Shown one piece after another: positions 1-8,822 of a stretch of 64,000 nt of DNA. Both the position numbers and the translations under genes were made by a program. The DNA is from Sphingobacterium sp. CZ-2 (GTDB lineage Bacteria > Bacteroidota > Bacteroidia > Sphingobacteriales > Sphingobacteriaceae). The first letter of the stretch is position 1. The number at the start of each line of letters is the position of its first letter. The stretch is from NCBI RefSeq assembly GCF_004526235.1, contig NZ_CP038159.1, forward strand, positions 620,001 through 684,000. Direction: 5' to 3'. The notes under the pieces were generated by a model. That model made no database searches, was not told the DNA's origin, and saw only the letters and a program-made list of their open reading frames with translations.

Positions 1-1013
1 GGCTTCTCGGTATAACGTTCTTCTCCAATATAAGTCGGTAGACTGATGGTTTTCACTTCCGCATCCGAAGATTTTGCAGGAGCAGATGCAGCCGCAGCAG
101 CAGGCGCTGCCGAAGGCACGAAATTCTCCACATCCTTCTTCACGATTCTTCCGTTCTCTGCCGAACCTTTTACTTGGTTCAGGTCGATTCCTTTATCTTT
201 AGCAATCTTACGAGCCAATGGAGATGCTTTAACCCTAGAATCATCAGCAGCAACAGGTGCCGAACCTGATTCTGCAGGAGCAGCAGCATTTGCTTTCTCC
301 TCTGCAGGTTTTGCGTCGTCCTTCTTCGCTTCTCCTTTAGCAGGAGCAGCCGATTTTTGGTTCAATAAAGGTGTAACATCTGTTCCAGCAGGACCAACGA
401 TAGCAATGATATCATTTACTTTCGCTGCCTGTCCAGCCTCAACACCTACATATAATAAAGTACCATCTGCGTAAGCTGTTACTTCCATGGTCGCTTTGTC
501 CGTTTCCACATCAGCAATAGCATCATCAGATTTGATGGTATCTCCAACTTTAAAGTTCCATTGTGCGATAACCCCTTCCGTCATGGTATCACTCAACAAA
601 GGCATCGTAATAACCGTAACACCAAGATCTTCTGCAGTAACATTCGATCCAGTAGCCTCTTCATTCGAAGACTCTTCTTTGGAAGATTCCTCTTTCGCAG
701 GTTCCGCTTTCTCTTCTTCTTTTTTCGCAGGAGCAGCTGAACCATCGTCTTTCAACAATGCCTCATAATCTTCTCCTTCTTCGCCTAAAACAGCGATCAC
801 AGCATCAATTGCCACTGCTTCGCCTTCTTTAGGGCCGATGTACAACAAGGTTCCTTCTTGGTAAGATTCGAAATCCATTGTTGCTTTATCTGTTTCAATC
901 TCTGCAACTAAATCTCCAGAGTTTACTTTATCGCCAACTTTTTTGTGCCATTTTGCGATGACCCCTTCTGTCATGGTATCGCTCATTTTTGGCATTCTTA
1001 CTACTTCAGCCAT
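1..1013 (-). CDS. pdhC: Pyruvate dehydrogenase E2, dihydrolipoamide acetyltransferase (partial, N-terminal part)
   Basis: The reading frame begins with ATG at 1013 on the minus strand and runs off the left edge, so 337 residues are visible. Two lipoyl domains are present, each with the lipoylated lysine in an ETDKAT motif (about K43 and K173). They are joined and followed by Ala/Glu/Lys/Pro-rich linkers. A peripheral-subunit-binding domain follows (from SPLARKIAKDKGIDL to about GRIVKKDVE). The catalytic acetyltransferase domain lies outside the window. E2 forms the core that transfers acetyl groups from E1 to CoA and binds E3. The gene lies 42 nt downstream of pdhA on the same strand, so the two are probably co-transcribed. 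A 2-oxoglutarate or branched-chain E2 is possible from the visible part, but the double lipoyl domain and the PDH-type E1 alpha neighbour favour PDH. Confidence 0.93.
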   Translation of the reverse strand, partial: MAEVVRMPKMSDTMTEGVIAKWHKKVGDKVNSGDLVAEIETDKATMDFESYQEGTLLYIGPKEGEAVAIDAVIAVLGEEGEDYEALLKDDGSAAPAKKEEEKAEPAKEESSKEESSNEEATGSNVTAEDLGVTVITMPLLSDTMTEGVIAQWNFKVGDTIKSDDAIADVETDKATMEVTAYADGTLLYVGVEAGQAAKVNDIIAIVGPAGTDVTPLLNQKSAAPAKGEAKKDDAKPAEEKANAAAPAESGSAPVAADDSRVKASPLARKIAKDKGIDLNQVKGSAENGRIVKKDVENFVPSAAPAAAAASAPAKSSDAEVKTISLPTYIGEERYTEK

Positions 1014-1055
1014 TTCTTAAGATTGTTCTATATTAGTTAAAGTAATTATCGTTCA

Positions 1056-2051
1056 TTAATCCATTACAAAAGGATAATCCTTCTGTACGTAAATATCTTC
1101 ATAAATTGCTTCTGCAGTAGGATATGGAGACTCTTCTGCAAATTTAACAGAATCATCAACCGTTTTCTTAACTTCAGCTTCTACTTGATCGAACCATGCA
1201 TCATCTGCATATTTATTCTCTACGATAGCATGTTTAACCGCGATGATTGGGTCACGCTCTTTGTATTCTTCCAACTCCTCTTTGGTACGGTATTTCGCTG
1301 GGTCAGACATCGAGTGTCCTTTGTAACGGTACGTACGGATCTCCAAGAAAGTTGGTCCTTCACCTGCACGAGCACGTTGAACGGCTTCATCCATCGCGTT
1401 GTGAACTGCAACCACATCCATTCCATCTACCGGTGCACTTGGCATATCAAATCCCAATCCCATTTTGTAGATATCTTGCATGTTGGTCGTACGTTTTACA
1501 GAAGTACCCATCGCGTAACCGTTGTTCTCACAAACAAAGATCACTGGTAATTTCCATAACATCGCCATATTCAAGGTTTCATTGAACGCTCCTTGACGAA
1601 CCGCTCCATCACCCATATAACAAATGTTCACATTATCAGTTCCCAAATATTTCTCTGCAAAGGCAATACCGGCACCCAATGGAATCTGTCCACCTACAAT
1701 ACCGTGGCCACCCATAAACTTATGCTCTTTCGAGAAAAAGTGCATAGAACCACCTTTACCTTTTGAACAGCCTGTCGCTTTACCGAACAATTCTGCCATA
1801 CATGCATCTGCAGATACCCCTTTAGCCAAGGCATGAGCATGATCGCGATAAGCAGTGATTAAGGAATCTTCCGGCTTGATAACAGACATGGTACCAGCCA
1901 CAACAGCTTCCTGTCCGATATATAAATGACAGAATCCACGGATTTTTTGTTGTCCGTATAGCTGGCCTGACTTCTCTTCAAATTTGCGCATGAGCAGCAT
2001 AGATTTATACCACTCTAGGTAGGTTTCTTTTGTTATAGGTGTTGAACTCAT
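1056..2051 (-). CDS. pdhA: Pyruvate dehydrogenase E1 component, alpha subunit
   Basis: This 331-residue protein has the thiamine-diphosphate signature of E1 alpha subunits: GDGAVRQGAFNE followed by NNGYAMGT, about 30 residues from the GDG. The loop TYRYKGHSMSDPAKYR is the conserved phosphorylation-loop region of the alpha subunit. It decarboxylates pyruvate and reductively acetylates the lipoyl arms of E2. Length is normal for the alpha chain of heterotetrameric E1. No beta subunit gene is next to it: pdhC follows directly. The beta subunit must therefore be encoded elsewhere, an arrangement I believe is common in this group. A terminator separates it from hisS upstream, so it should have its own promoter. 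Confidence 0.96.
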   Translation of the reverse strand: MSSTPITKETYLEWYKSMLLMRKFEEKSGQLYGQQKIRGFCHLYIGQEAVVAGTMSVIKPEDSLITAYRDHAHALAKGVSADACMAELFGKATGCSKGKGGSMHFFSKEHKFMGGHGIVGGQIPLGAGIAFAEKYLGTDNVNICYMGDGAVRQGAFNETLNMAMLWKLPVIFVCENNGYAMGTSVKRTTNMQDIYKMGLGFDMPSAPVDGMDVVAVHNAMDEAVQRARAGEGPTFLEIRTYRYKGHSMSDPAKYRTKEELEEYKERDPIIAVKHAIVENKYADDAWFDQVEAEVKKTVDDSVKFAEESPYPTAEAIYEDIYVQKDYPFVMD

Positions 2052-2085
2052 TTCTAAGTATTGAATTTCTTTACTAAACTGACCA

Positions 2086-2093
2086 CAAATTTA
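2086..2093 (-). promoter_or_regulatory. Putative -7 box of the pdhA-pdhC promoter
   Basis: On the minus strand the sequence TAAATTTG matches the Bacteroidota -7 consensus TAnnTTTG, 35 nt upstream of the pdhA ATG. No clear TTG is found at the right distance upstream, so this is a half match. Confidence 0.35.
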
Positions 2094-2130
2094 ATCAATA
2101 TTAACGAGATTTTTGATAAATTTTAGGTTA

Positions 2131-2164
2131 CAAAATAAAAATCGACCCTACTTAGAGTCGATTT
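2131..2164 (-). terminator. Rho-independent terminator downstream of hisS
   Basis: Read on the minus strand, an 8-bp stem AAATCGAC/GTCGATTT (2157-2164 with 2139-2146) closes a 10-nt loop and runs into a T-rich tail. It lies 23 nt beyond the hisS stop and ends the acpP-fabF-rnc-hisS unit before pdhA. Confidence 0.75.
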
Positions 2165-2187
2165 ATTTCATTTATATCTTAGAATAC

Positions 2188-3567
2188 TTATTTAAGTTTT
2201 TCAATTAAAGCAGCAATCCCCAACTTTTCCTGCTCCCCGCTCTCCATGTTCTTCAGGGACAGTTCCCCCGAACGAACCTCCTCGTCTCCAATCAACAGCA
2301 CATAAGGCACCTGTTTTGCGTCGGCATAGCTCATCTGTTTCTTGAGTTTCACAGCGGCAGGATATAACTCAGCCGCAATCCCCGCATCCCTCAACTGGTA
2401 CAATAGTGGCAAGGTAAAGCCTTCCAGTTCCTTGTCAAAATTAATGATCAACACTTTCGTGCGTTCTGCATTGCTCGGCGGAAACAGATTCAATTCTTCC
2501 AGCACATCATAGATCCGGTCTGCACCGAAAGATACACCTACGCCCGTGAGGTCCTTCAGACCAAACATCCCGGTCAGGTCATCATAACGACCACCACCGC
2601 CAATACTTCCCATCTGCACTTCGTTCGTTTTCACCTCAAAGATACAGCCGGTATAATAATTCAATCCGCGAGCCAGGGTTATATCCACTTCTACGATTTT
2701 CTCCAGCAATGATCCTTGACCCAGTTTCTGCAGGTAATCGAATACGGTCTCAATTTCAGCTATTCCTTGCAAACCAACAGCCGAATCCACCAATACCGAT
2801 TTTAGGGCTGTAAGTTTCTCCAGGTTTGTTCCGCTCAACTCAATGATCGGTTTTAATACCGCCAGATCCTCTTCTGTAAAACCTCTTTCAAGCAATTCCT
2901 TATTGACACCTTCCAGACCGATCTTGTCCAACTTATCGATGGCCACCGTCATGTCGACGATCAATTCCGGTTTCCCAACCACTTCCGCGATTCCGGAAAG
3001 AATCTTACGGTTGTTCAATTTGATGTTGAAATCCTGAAGTCCTAATTTTGTCAAGGCTTCCTGATAAATCAAAATAAACTCAGCCTCATTCAATAGGGAA
3101 TCAGAACCCACCACATCCACATCGCATTGGTAGAATTCGCGATAGCGACCTCGCTGCGGGCGATCCGCACGCCAAACCGGCTGGATCTGAAAACGCTTGA
3201 ATGGAAGGGTAATCTCATGCTGATGCATCACCACATACCTGGCGAACGGAACGGTAAGATCGTAACGCAAGGCTTTTTCCGAAATGGAAGATATCAGTTC
3301 TGTGGATTTCTTCTCTTCCAACAGCTTTTCAGGTGCTTTGGAAAGGTAATCTCCAGAGTTCAGAATCTTAAAGATCAGCTTATCCCCTTCATCCCCATAT
3401 TTACCGGTCAGGGTACTAAGGTTCTCAAACGAAGGTGTCTGGATTTCGCTGTAACCATATTTTTTGAAAATGGTTTTTAAGGTATTATAGATATGATTTC
3501 TTTTCTCCATTTCTACAGGAGTGAAATCACGAGTTCCTTTTGCTAATGATGGTTTAATTGCTTTCAT
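2188..3567 (-). CDS. hisS: Histidine--tRNA ligase
   Basis: The product is a 459-residue class II synthetase that charges tRNA-His. Motif 2 is visible around FQIQPVWRADRPQRGRYREF. The histidine-binding signatures ARGLNYYTG and GGGGRYDDLTG are intact. The C-terminal anticodon-binding domain follows (from about residue 365, TKVLIINFD). The ATG at 3567 gives MKAIKPSLAKGTRDF, the usual N-terminus, with no extension. It starts 33 nt after the rnc stop with no visible promoter between, so it is probably the last gene of the acpP-fabF-rnc-hisS transcript. The terminator just downstream agrees with this. Confidence 0.97.
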   Translation of the reverse strand: MKAIKPSLAKGTRDFTPVEMEKRNHIYNTLKTIFKKYGYSEIQTPSFENLSTLTGKYGDEGDKLIFKILNSGDYLSKAPEKLLEEKKSTELISSISEKALRYDLTVPFARYVVMHQHEITLPFKRFQIQPVWRADRPQRGRYREFYQCDVDVVGSDSLLNEAEFILIYQEALTKLGLQDFNIKLNNRKILSGIAEVVGKPELIVDMTVAIDKLDKIGLEGVNKELLERGFTEEDLAVLKPIIELSGTNLEKLTALKSVLVDSAVGLQGIAEIETVFDYLQKLGQGSLLEKIVEVDITLARGLNYYTGCIFEVKTNEVQMGSIGGGGRYDDLTGMFGLKDLTGVGVSFGADRIYDVLEELNLFPPSNAERTKVLIINFDKELEGFTLPLLYQLRDAGIAAELYPAAVKLKKQMSYADAKQVPYVLLIGDEEVRSGELSLKNMESGEQEKLGIAALIEKLK

Positions 3568-3600
3568 ACTGAAATCGTAAGGCTAATTCGTATAAAATGT

Positions 3601-4347
3601 TTAGATGGTAAAGTCTGTAAATACTTTCAGGTATTCACATGCTTTCTCGGCAGCCAATTTTTCTGCACTCTTTTTGTTGAAGTCTCTTCCTATTCCACAA
3701 TCTTCACCGTCTACCACAACCTTCACAGAAAATAACTTATTGGATTCTCCTTCCGGATTATCGATCTGCAAAAATGCCACTTCTTTACCGTTATGTTGAC
3801 ACCATTCGATCAGGCGACTTTTAAAATTGGTCTCCGTGATTTCCAAGGTATGTATATCCACATGGGGTTTGATAATCCTGGTCAACAAAAATTCCCGGGT
3901 GAATTGATAGCCACGATCCAGGTAGACCGCACCAACAAGGGCTTCAAAGGCATCTCCCAAAAGCGACCCTTGTTTATTCGGGTAACTGATCATCCGGGCA
4001 TCGTATTCGATCAATTCGTTCAGTCCCAACTTGCGGGAAAGCTGATTGAGGTTTGAACGGGAAACGATCTTTGACCGCATCTCCGTCAAGAACCCCTCAT
4101 CCTTATAAGGATAAAGTTTAAATAAAAGTTCTGCGATAACAGATCCCAGAACGGCATCCCCCAAAAACTCCAAACGCTCATTGCTGTTCTTTACCCCATC
4201 TTTGATCAGGATAGCGACAGACTTATGCCGAAATGCCATTTGGTATAAACGCACATTTCCTGGAACAAAACCCAATAGGTTTTTTAGCTTCCGTACATAT
4301 GATCGACTGGGAGACAGATATAGATTATAGACCTGTTTAATGGGCAT
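3601..4347 (-). CDS. rnc: Ribonuclease III
   Basis: Ribonuclease III cleaves double-stranded RNA in rRNA processing and mRNA decay. The catalytic signature NERLEFLGDAVLG is present in the N-terminal endonuclease domain. The C-terminal third, from NFKSRLIEWCQ to KKSAEKLAAEKA, is a double-stranded-RNA-binding domain. I chose the ATG at 4347 (MPIKQVYNLYLSPSR, 248 residues). An in-frame codon at 4365 would add MLFNII and would place the start against a hairpin. The gene lies between fabF and hisS, the common acpP-fabF-rnc arrangement. The hairpin in its short leader could matter for autoregulation. Confidence 0.95.
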   Translation of the reverse strand: MPIKQVYNLYLSPSRSYVRKLKNLLGFVPGNVRLYQMAFRHKSVAILIKDGVKNSNERLEFLGDAVLGSVIAELLFKLYPYKDEGFLTEMRSKIVSRSNLNQLSRKLGLNELIEYDARMISYPNKQGSLLGDAFEALVGAVYLDRGYQFTREFLLTRIIKPHVDIHTLEITETNFKSRLIEWCQHNGKEVAFLQIDNPEGESNKLFSVKVVVDGEDCGIGRDFNKKSAEKLAAEKACEYLKVFTDFTI

Positions 4348-4365
4348 GATTATATTAAATAACAA

Positions 4366-4395
4366 ATAGGTAGTCGAAAAAGATCAACTACCTAT
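4366..4395 (-). promoter_or_regulatory. Hairpin in the fabF-rnc spacer, in front of rnc
   Basis: A 9-bp perfect inverted repeat (ATAGGTAGT at 4366-4374 with ACTACCTAT at 4387-4395) can extend by two more pairs after one mismatch. It fills most of the gap between the fabF stop and the rnc start. The T-rich tail expected of a terminator is poor, so a processing or autoregulatory site in the rnc leader is an alternative. Confidence 0.5.
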
Positions 4396-4434
4396 CAGTA
4401 AAATTCTTAGCCTGTTATAGGATAAAATACCATG

Positions 4435-5688
4435 TTAACCTTTATACTTTTTGACAATAACGGAAGCGTTATGGCCTCCAAAGCCAAAGGTATTACTCAA
4501 TGCTGCATTCACAACACGTTTCTGAGCGGTATTGAATGTGAAATTCAATTTGTTATCAATTTCAGGATCATCCGTAAAGTGGTTGATCGTTGGTGGAACG
4601 ATATCGTTCTGCACCGCCAGGATCGAAGCAATTGCTTCCACTGCCCCAGCTGCCCCCAATAAGTGGCCTGTCATTGACTTTGTTGAGCTGATGTTCAGCT
4701 TGTAGGCATTCTCACCGAATAGATCCACGATCGCTTTCGTTTCGCTGATATCTCCAACTGGTGTGGAAGTACCATGAACGTTGATGTAATCGATATCCGA
4801 GAAGTCCATACCGGCATCGTTGATGGCCATGGTCATCGCCAATTTCGCGCCCAATCCTTCAGGATGTGAAGCTGTGATATGGTGTGCATCAGCACTCATG
4901 CCTCCGCCAACTACCTCAGCATATATTTTTGCTCCGCGTGCCAATGCATGCTCAAGGCTTTCCAAGATGATCGCGCCCGAACCTTCACCAGAAACAAATC
5001 CATCACGGTCCTTGTCGAATGGACGAGAAGCAGTTTTCGGATCATCGTTTCGTGTAGAAAGTGCGTGCATCGCGTTGAAACCACCAATCCCTGCTTCATT
5101 GATTGTCGCCTCCGAACCACCTGTAATGATTACATCTGCCCTACCCATACGGATATAGGTAAAAGCATCGATCATCGCATTGGTAGAAGATGCACACGCT
5201 GAAACAGCGGAAAAGTTAGGTCCTCTTAAGCCATGGCGCATTGAAATATGTCCTGGAGCAATGTCCACGAGCATTTTCGGAATAAAGAATGGGTTAAAGC
5301 GTGGTGTACCATCTCCTTTTGAGAAATTGGCAACCTCCTCTGTAAAAGTAGTCAAACCACCAATACCCGAACCCCAAATTACCCCTATGCGGTTTCTATC
5401 TAATTTATCAAAATCCAATCCGGCATCCTTCACCGCTTCATCTGTAGAAGCAATGGCGTACTGCACGAACGGATCTACTTTGCGCGCCTCTTTACGATCC
5501 ATGAACTCATGGGGATCAAATCCCTTAACTTCACAAGCAAACTGGGTCTTGAATTTTGACGCATCAAAATGTGTGATAGGAGCGGCTCCACTTACACCAT
5601 TGATCAAACCCTCCCAGTAAGCTGGGACGGTGTTGCCGATTGGTGTAAGTGCGCCTAATCCTGTTACAACTACTCTCTTAAGCTCCAT
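4435..5688 (-). CDS. fabF: 3-oxoacyl-[acyl-carrier-protein] synthase II
   Basis: This 417-residue condensing enzyme elongates acyl-ACP with malonyl-ACP in fatty acid synthesis. The Cys-His-His triad is visible: C165 in SACASSTNA, H305 in VHGTSTPVGD, and H342 in GHLLGAAGAVE. Length and N-terminus (MELKRVVVTGLGALTP) are standard for FabF. It lies 27 nt downstream of acpP, its carrier-protein partner, and is co-directional with rnc. Confidence 0.97.
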   Translation of the reverse strand: MELKRVVVTGLGALTPIGNTVPAYWEGLINGVSGAAPITHFDASKFKTQFACEVKGFDPHEFMDRKEARKVDPFVQYAIASTDEAVKDAGLDFDKLDRNRIGVIWGSGIGGLTTFTEEVANFSKGDGTPRFNPFFIPKMLVDIAPGHISMRHGLRGPNFSAVSACASSTNAMIDAFTYIRMGRADVIITGGSEATINEAGIGGFNAMHALSTRNDDPKTASRPFDKDRDGFVSGEGSGAIILESLEHALARGAKIYAEVVGGGMSADAHHITASHPEGLGAKLAMTMAINDAGMDFSDIDYINVHGTSTPVGDISETKAIVDLFGENAYKLNISSTKSMTGHLLGAAGAVEAIASILAVQNDIVPPTINHFTDDPEIDNKLNFTFNTAQKRVVNAALSNTFGFGGHNASVIVKKYKG

Positions 5689-5715
5689 TTATGATGTCTG
5701 GCCTAATAAAATTAG

Positions 5716-5952
5716 TTAGTTAACGTTTTTTTCTAAGTAAGCGATTGCTTGACCTACAGTACTGATGTTTTCAGCTTGGTCATCAGGAATTGCAACGTTG
5801 AATTCTTTTTCGAATTCCATGATCAACTCTACTGTATCAAGTGAGTCTGCACCTAAATCATTCGTGAAAGAAGCTTCTGGTGTTACTTCATTTTCGTCTA
5901 CACCTAACTTTTCTACGATAATTGCTTTTACTCTTGATGCGATATCTGACAT
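5716..5952 (-). CDS. acpP: Acyl carrier protein
   Basis: This 78-residue acidic protein carries the 4'-phosphopantetheine attachment motif [10 protein letters not shown], with S37 as the modified serine. It carries acyl intermediates for fatty acid synthesis. It is the first gene of the acpP-fabF-rnc-hisS unit, and a strong Bacteroidota-type promoter lies about 100 nt upstream. Confidence 0.98.
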   Translation of the reverse strand: MSDIASRVKAIIVEKLGVDENEVTPEASFTNDLGADSLDTVELIMEFEKEFNVAIPDDQAENISTVGQAIAYLEKNVN

Positions 5953-6047
5953 GATTTTCTAGTTTAATTGTTTAATAAATCTGTGCAAAGAAAAAATAAA
6001 TTTCCCCAATAATCAAATCTTTTTGACTTTTGGAAACAAATAAAGAA

Positions 6048-6075
6048 CAAAGGTACCCCAGTTTTGGTTTTTCAA
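6048..6075 (-). promoter_or_regulatory. Promoter of the acpP-fabF-rnc-hisS operon
   Basis: On the minus strand, TTG (6075-6073), a 17-nt spacer and TACCTTTG (6055-6048) match the Bacteroidota sigma-ABfr consensus TTTG-N19-TAnnTTTG. Transcription would start near 6041 and give an 89-nt leader before acpP. Confidence 0.6.
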
Positions 6076-6221
6076 CCGCTTAGATACTAACCTTATTCAA
6101 TAATAATAAAACTAAAATTGTTTTACAAACTTAATCTATTTTTAATGTTAATTTTATCATATTTCATAGATTAAACCGCATATTTCTTTATTTTTGTTAA
6201 TCACTAAACGCTTTATTTGGC

Positions 6222-6722
6222 TTGAGTAAGATCACTTTTAAACTGGAAACCGACTTCGACCTGGAACTGGATTTTAATTTAGTAGGAATTAGCTCAGTAC
6301 TTCGCGATTATCGCCTGGCCCATTTTATCAACAAGCATACAGGGCTCCAATTTATCAACGGAAAAGAGGACTATTACGACCATAACGGAAATAAAAAAGA
6401 TAAACCGCAGGATGAATTGGACTATCACATCATTTACGAAAACAAAAAAAACAAAAAACCTGTACAACAGCATTTTAACATTTTCCGGTTCCATAACCCT
6501 ACCTTCGAATTTGAATACTACCTGTTAAGTAACAAATCCATCGAAGGAGCTTCTTTAGTGCCGGAAATCCTTAGCTTTGATTATTTTCTGATCATCAAGC
6601 ATTTTATACATCCTGATGATTTAGACGCACTTATCGACAATATTAAAACCATACCCGAGGTCCTTCTTGTAAAAGAAATAGACCCAACCGCATTGAAATC
6701 TAAAGAAAATCTGATATTTTAG
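6222..6722 (+). CDS. IPExxxVDY family protein
   Basis: This 166-residue protein contains VPEILSFDYFL in its C-terminal half, a variant of the IPExxxVDY signature of a small Bacteroidota family of unknown function. The N-terminal half is predicted soluble, with no signal peptide or membrane segment. The start is TTG at 6222: a stop lies eight codons upstream in frame and no ATG occurs between. A TATTTTTG box at 6189-6196 could serve as its -7 element. It stands 110 nt before pyk on the same strand, divergent from acpP. My recollection is that it often neighbours pyruvate kinase in this group. Confidence 0.75.
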   Translation: MSKITFKLETDFDLELDFNLVGISSVLRDYRLAHFINKHTGLQFINGKEDYYDHNGNKKDKPQDELDYHIIYENKKNKKPVQQHFNIFRFHNPTFEFEYYLLSNKSIEGASLVPEILSFDYFLIIKHFIHPDDLDALIDNIKTIPEVLLVKEIDPTALKSKENLIF

Positions 6723-6832
6723 CGAATTATTTAGATAGTGTAACTTCTACACATAAACCTAACCTTCGCAAATCGGGGATTTTATTTGCGAATTGATAAC
6801 AGTAAGAATATAAAAAATTAAAATTCATTCAA

Positions 6833-8266
6833 ATGGATAAACTAAAAAAGCGGACCAAAATTGTTGCAACATTAGGCCCAGCTTCCTCTAAAAAAGATGT
6901 TCTGACCCGTATGATTGCTAAAGGTGTCGATGTTTGTCGCCTTAATTTCTCCCACGGAAGTCAAGAGGATCACCTCAAAGTAATCAATACCATTAACGAA
7001 ATCAACCAAGAACACCCTTTCAATGTGGGTATATTAGCCGATCTACAAGGACCTAAAATCCGTATCGGAAAGATGAAAGAAGGCGGTGCCATCTTGGTCA
7101 ACGGTAGTGCCGTTGAAATCACGACCGATGAACTGATCGGCGATGAAAAAAGAATCTACATCACTTATGAAAACTTTCCTAATGATGTAAAAGAAGGCGA
7201 GATCATTTTGTTAGATGATGGTAAATTACAGTTACGCGTATTAACCACTAATCATAAAGATACAGTTACCTGCGAAGTGGTACACGGCGGTATCCTAACT
7301 TCCCGCAAAGGCGTGAACCTGCCGAACACCAAAGTATCTATCCCTTCCTTAACAGAAGAAGATCTGGACAATCTGAACTTTGCTTTAGATCATGGTGCCG
7401 ATTGGATTGCCATGTCTTTCGTGCGTTCAGCTGAAGATATTTACCAATGTAAGGAGATCATCAAGGAAAAGGGATCACATGCCAAAGTGATTGCGAAGAT
7501 CGAAAAACCAGAAGCGATCGATAACATCGATGCGATCATCGAGGCTACGGATGCGATCATGGTAGCTCGTGGTGACTTGGGTGTGGAAATGCCAATGGAA
7601 GAAGTTCCAGGACTTCAGAAGATCATTGTACAGAAATGCCGTAACCTTTCCAAACCGGTAATCATTGCGACCCAGATGTTGGAAAGTATGATCACTACAC
7701 CACGTCCTACGCGTGCTGAGGTGAACGACGTGGCTAACTCGGTGATCGATGGTGCTGATGCAGTGATGCTTTCTGGTGAAACATCTGTAGGTGAATTCCC
7801 AGAGATCGTTATTGAAACCATGGCAAAGGTGATTACCCATGTAGAAGCGACATCTTACCCTTACTACAGCGAAAAAGAAACCTTGGGAACAGTAGGTGTA
7901 ACCCGTATTCCAGATGCCATCTGTAGCTCATCCATCTTCTTGGCCGAAAAAACAAATGCTTCTGCTATTGCGGTCATGACCGCTTCAGGATATACAGCGA
8001 TGGAAATTGCTAGTTACCGTCCGGATGCCGATATTTATGTCTTTACCGGTAACAGAACATTATTGCGTACATTAAGCTTAGTTTGGGGTGCGAAAGCCTT
8101 CATCTACGAAAAATACGAAAGTACCGATGGTACGATCCAAGATGTAAATGGACTTTTACAACAGCACCGTTTGGTAGAACCTGGTCAGATCGTGATCAAT
8201 ACGTCTTCTACGCCACTACATGCGAAAGGAAGAACAAACACCATCCGTGTTTCTGAAGTAAAATAA
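6833..8266 (+). CDS. pyk: Pyruvate kinase
   Basis: This 477-residue enzyme converts phosphoenolpyruvate and ADP to pyruvate and ATP. The N-terminal KRTKIVATLGPAS, the active-site region IAKIEKPEAIDN and the metal-binding MVARGDLGVE motif are intact. The C-terminal regulatory domain is full length. The start is ATG at 6833 and the gene ends at a strong terminator. It feeds the pyruvate dehydrogenase whose genes lie a few kilobases away. Confidence 0.97.
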   Translation: MDKLKKRTKIVATLGPASSKKDVLTRMIAKGVDVCRLNFSHGSQEDHLKVINTINEINQEHPFNVGILADLQGPKIRIGKMKEGGAILVNGSAVEITTDELIGDEKRIYITYENFPNDVKEGEIILLDDGKLQLRVLTTNHKDTVTCEVVHGGILTSRKGVNLPNTKVSIPSLTEEDLDNLNFALDHGADWIAMSFVRSAEDIYQCKEIIKEKGSHAKVIAKIEKPEAIDNIDAIIEATDAIMVARGDLGVEMPMEEVPGLQKIIVQKCRNLSKPVIIATQMLESMITTPRPTRAEVNDVANSVIDGADAVMLSGETSVGEFPEIVIETMAKVITHVEATSYPYYSEKETLGTVGVTRIPDAICSSSIFLAEKTNASAIAVMTASGYTAMEIASYRPDADIYVFTGNRTLLRTLSLVWGAKAFIYEKYESTDGTIQDVNGLLQQHRLVEPGQIVINTSSTPLHAKGRTNTIRVSEVK

Positions 8267-8293
8267 TCCTCATCCGATACATCTAGAAACATA

Positions 8294-8325
8294 AAAAGCC
8301 CGAGCTTATGCCCGGGCTTTTACTT
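8294..8325 (+). terminator. Rho-independent terminator of pyk
   Basis: AAAAGCCCG (8294-8302) pairs with CGGGCTTTT (8313-8321) around a 10-nt loop and runs into T-rich sequence. It separates pyk from the convergent gene at 8339. Confidence 0.8.
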
Positions 8326-8338
8326 TCCTTAATAGCTA

Positions 8339-8692
8339 TTATTTCTTGATCAAAGGCTTTAAAATGGTTCCTTTTTGGTTTTTCTCTTGTTTATTGTCCA
8401 GGATTTCGGTGCCTGGCATTGCTACACTAGCTTTAGGATCCAGGTATTTATGTAGAATGACTGAATCATCGTTTTTTTGACGATATGCATTCGGAATCCC
8501 ATTAACTGCAAGTTTTTGTGGCTGTATCAAAAAATTCATGTTTGAAAATTGATCTTTGCTCTTGGCGGTATCAGCATTTAAGGACAAAGCTCCCTTTATC
8601 ACTTTACCTTCCTGTTTATTTTCCTTATTTTGGGCATATAACGTACTGATGGAAACAAGTAGCCCAAAAGTCAACAATGCGAAATATTTCAT
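8339..8692 (-). CDS. Small secreted protein of unknown function
   Basis: From the ATG at 8692 the product is 117 residues long. It begins with a signal peptide (MKYFALLTFGLLVSISTLYAQ) with a likely signal peptidase I site after YAQ. An in-frame ATG two codons upstream (8698) is an alternative start. The mature part is short, Lys/Asn/Gln-rich and without cysteines, and I recognise no domain. It is a single-gene unit between pyk (convergent) and the RprX-like kinase (divergent). The signal peptide and clean frame make it likely to be real. Confidence 0.6.
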   Translation of the reverse strand: MKYFALLTFGLLVSISTLYAQNKENKQEGKVIKGALSLNADTAKSKDQFSNMNFLIQPQKLAVNGIPNAYRQKNDDSVILHKYLDPKASVAMPGTEILDNKQEKNQKGTILKPLIKK

Positions 8693-8808
8693 AATCAATA
8701 GATTTATAAACTTTTAATAATGTTCTAAGCTAACAAGAATTCCGCTATTTGCCTGACCTAATTGCTGTTAAATTGTGTTAAATGGATAAATAAGGTCATT
8801 TCCCTTAT

Positions 8809-8816
8809 TACTTTTG
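8809..8816 (+). promoter_or_regulatory. Putative -7 box of the rprXY-like operon
   Basis: TACTTTTG matches TAnnTTTG and ends 7 nt before the ATG at 8823. The predicted transcription start then falls on or next to the start codon, so the mRNA may be leaderless. No good -33 TTG is seen. Confidence 0.4.
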
Positions 8817-8822
8817 TAACAA

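Noticed and set aside
46..768. Plus-strand open frames rich in Ser, Ala and Phe
   Set aside because: They are the antisense of the Ala/Pro/Lys-rich linkers and lipoyl domains of pdhC, whose minus-strand frame has clear domain motifs and codon pattern.
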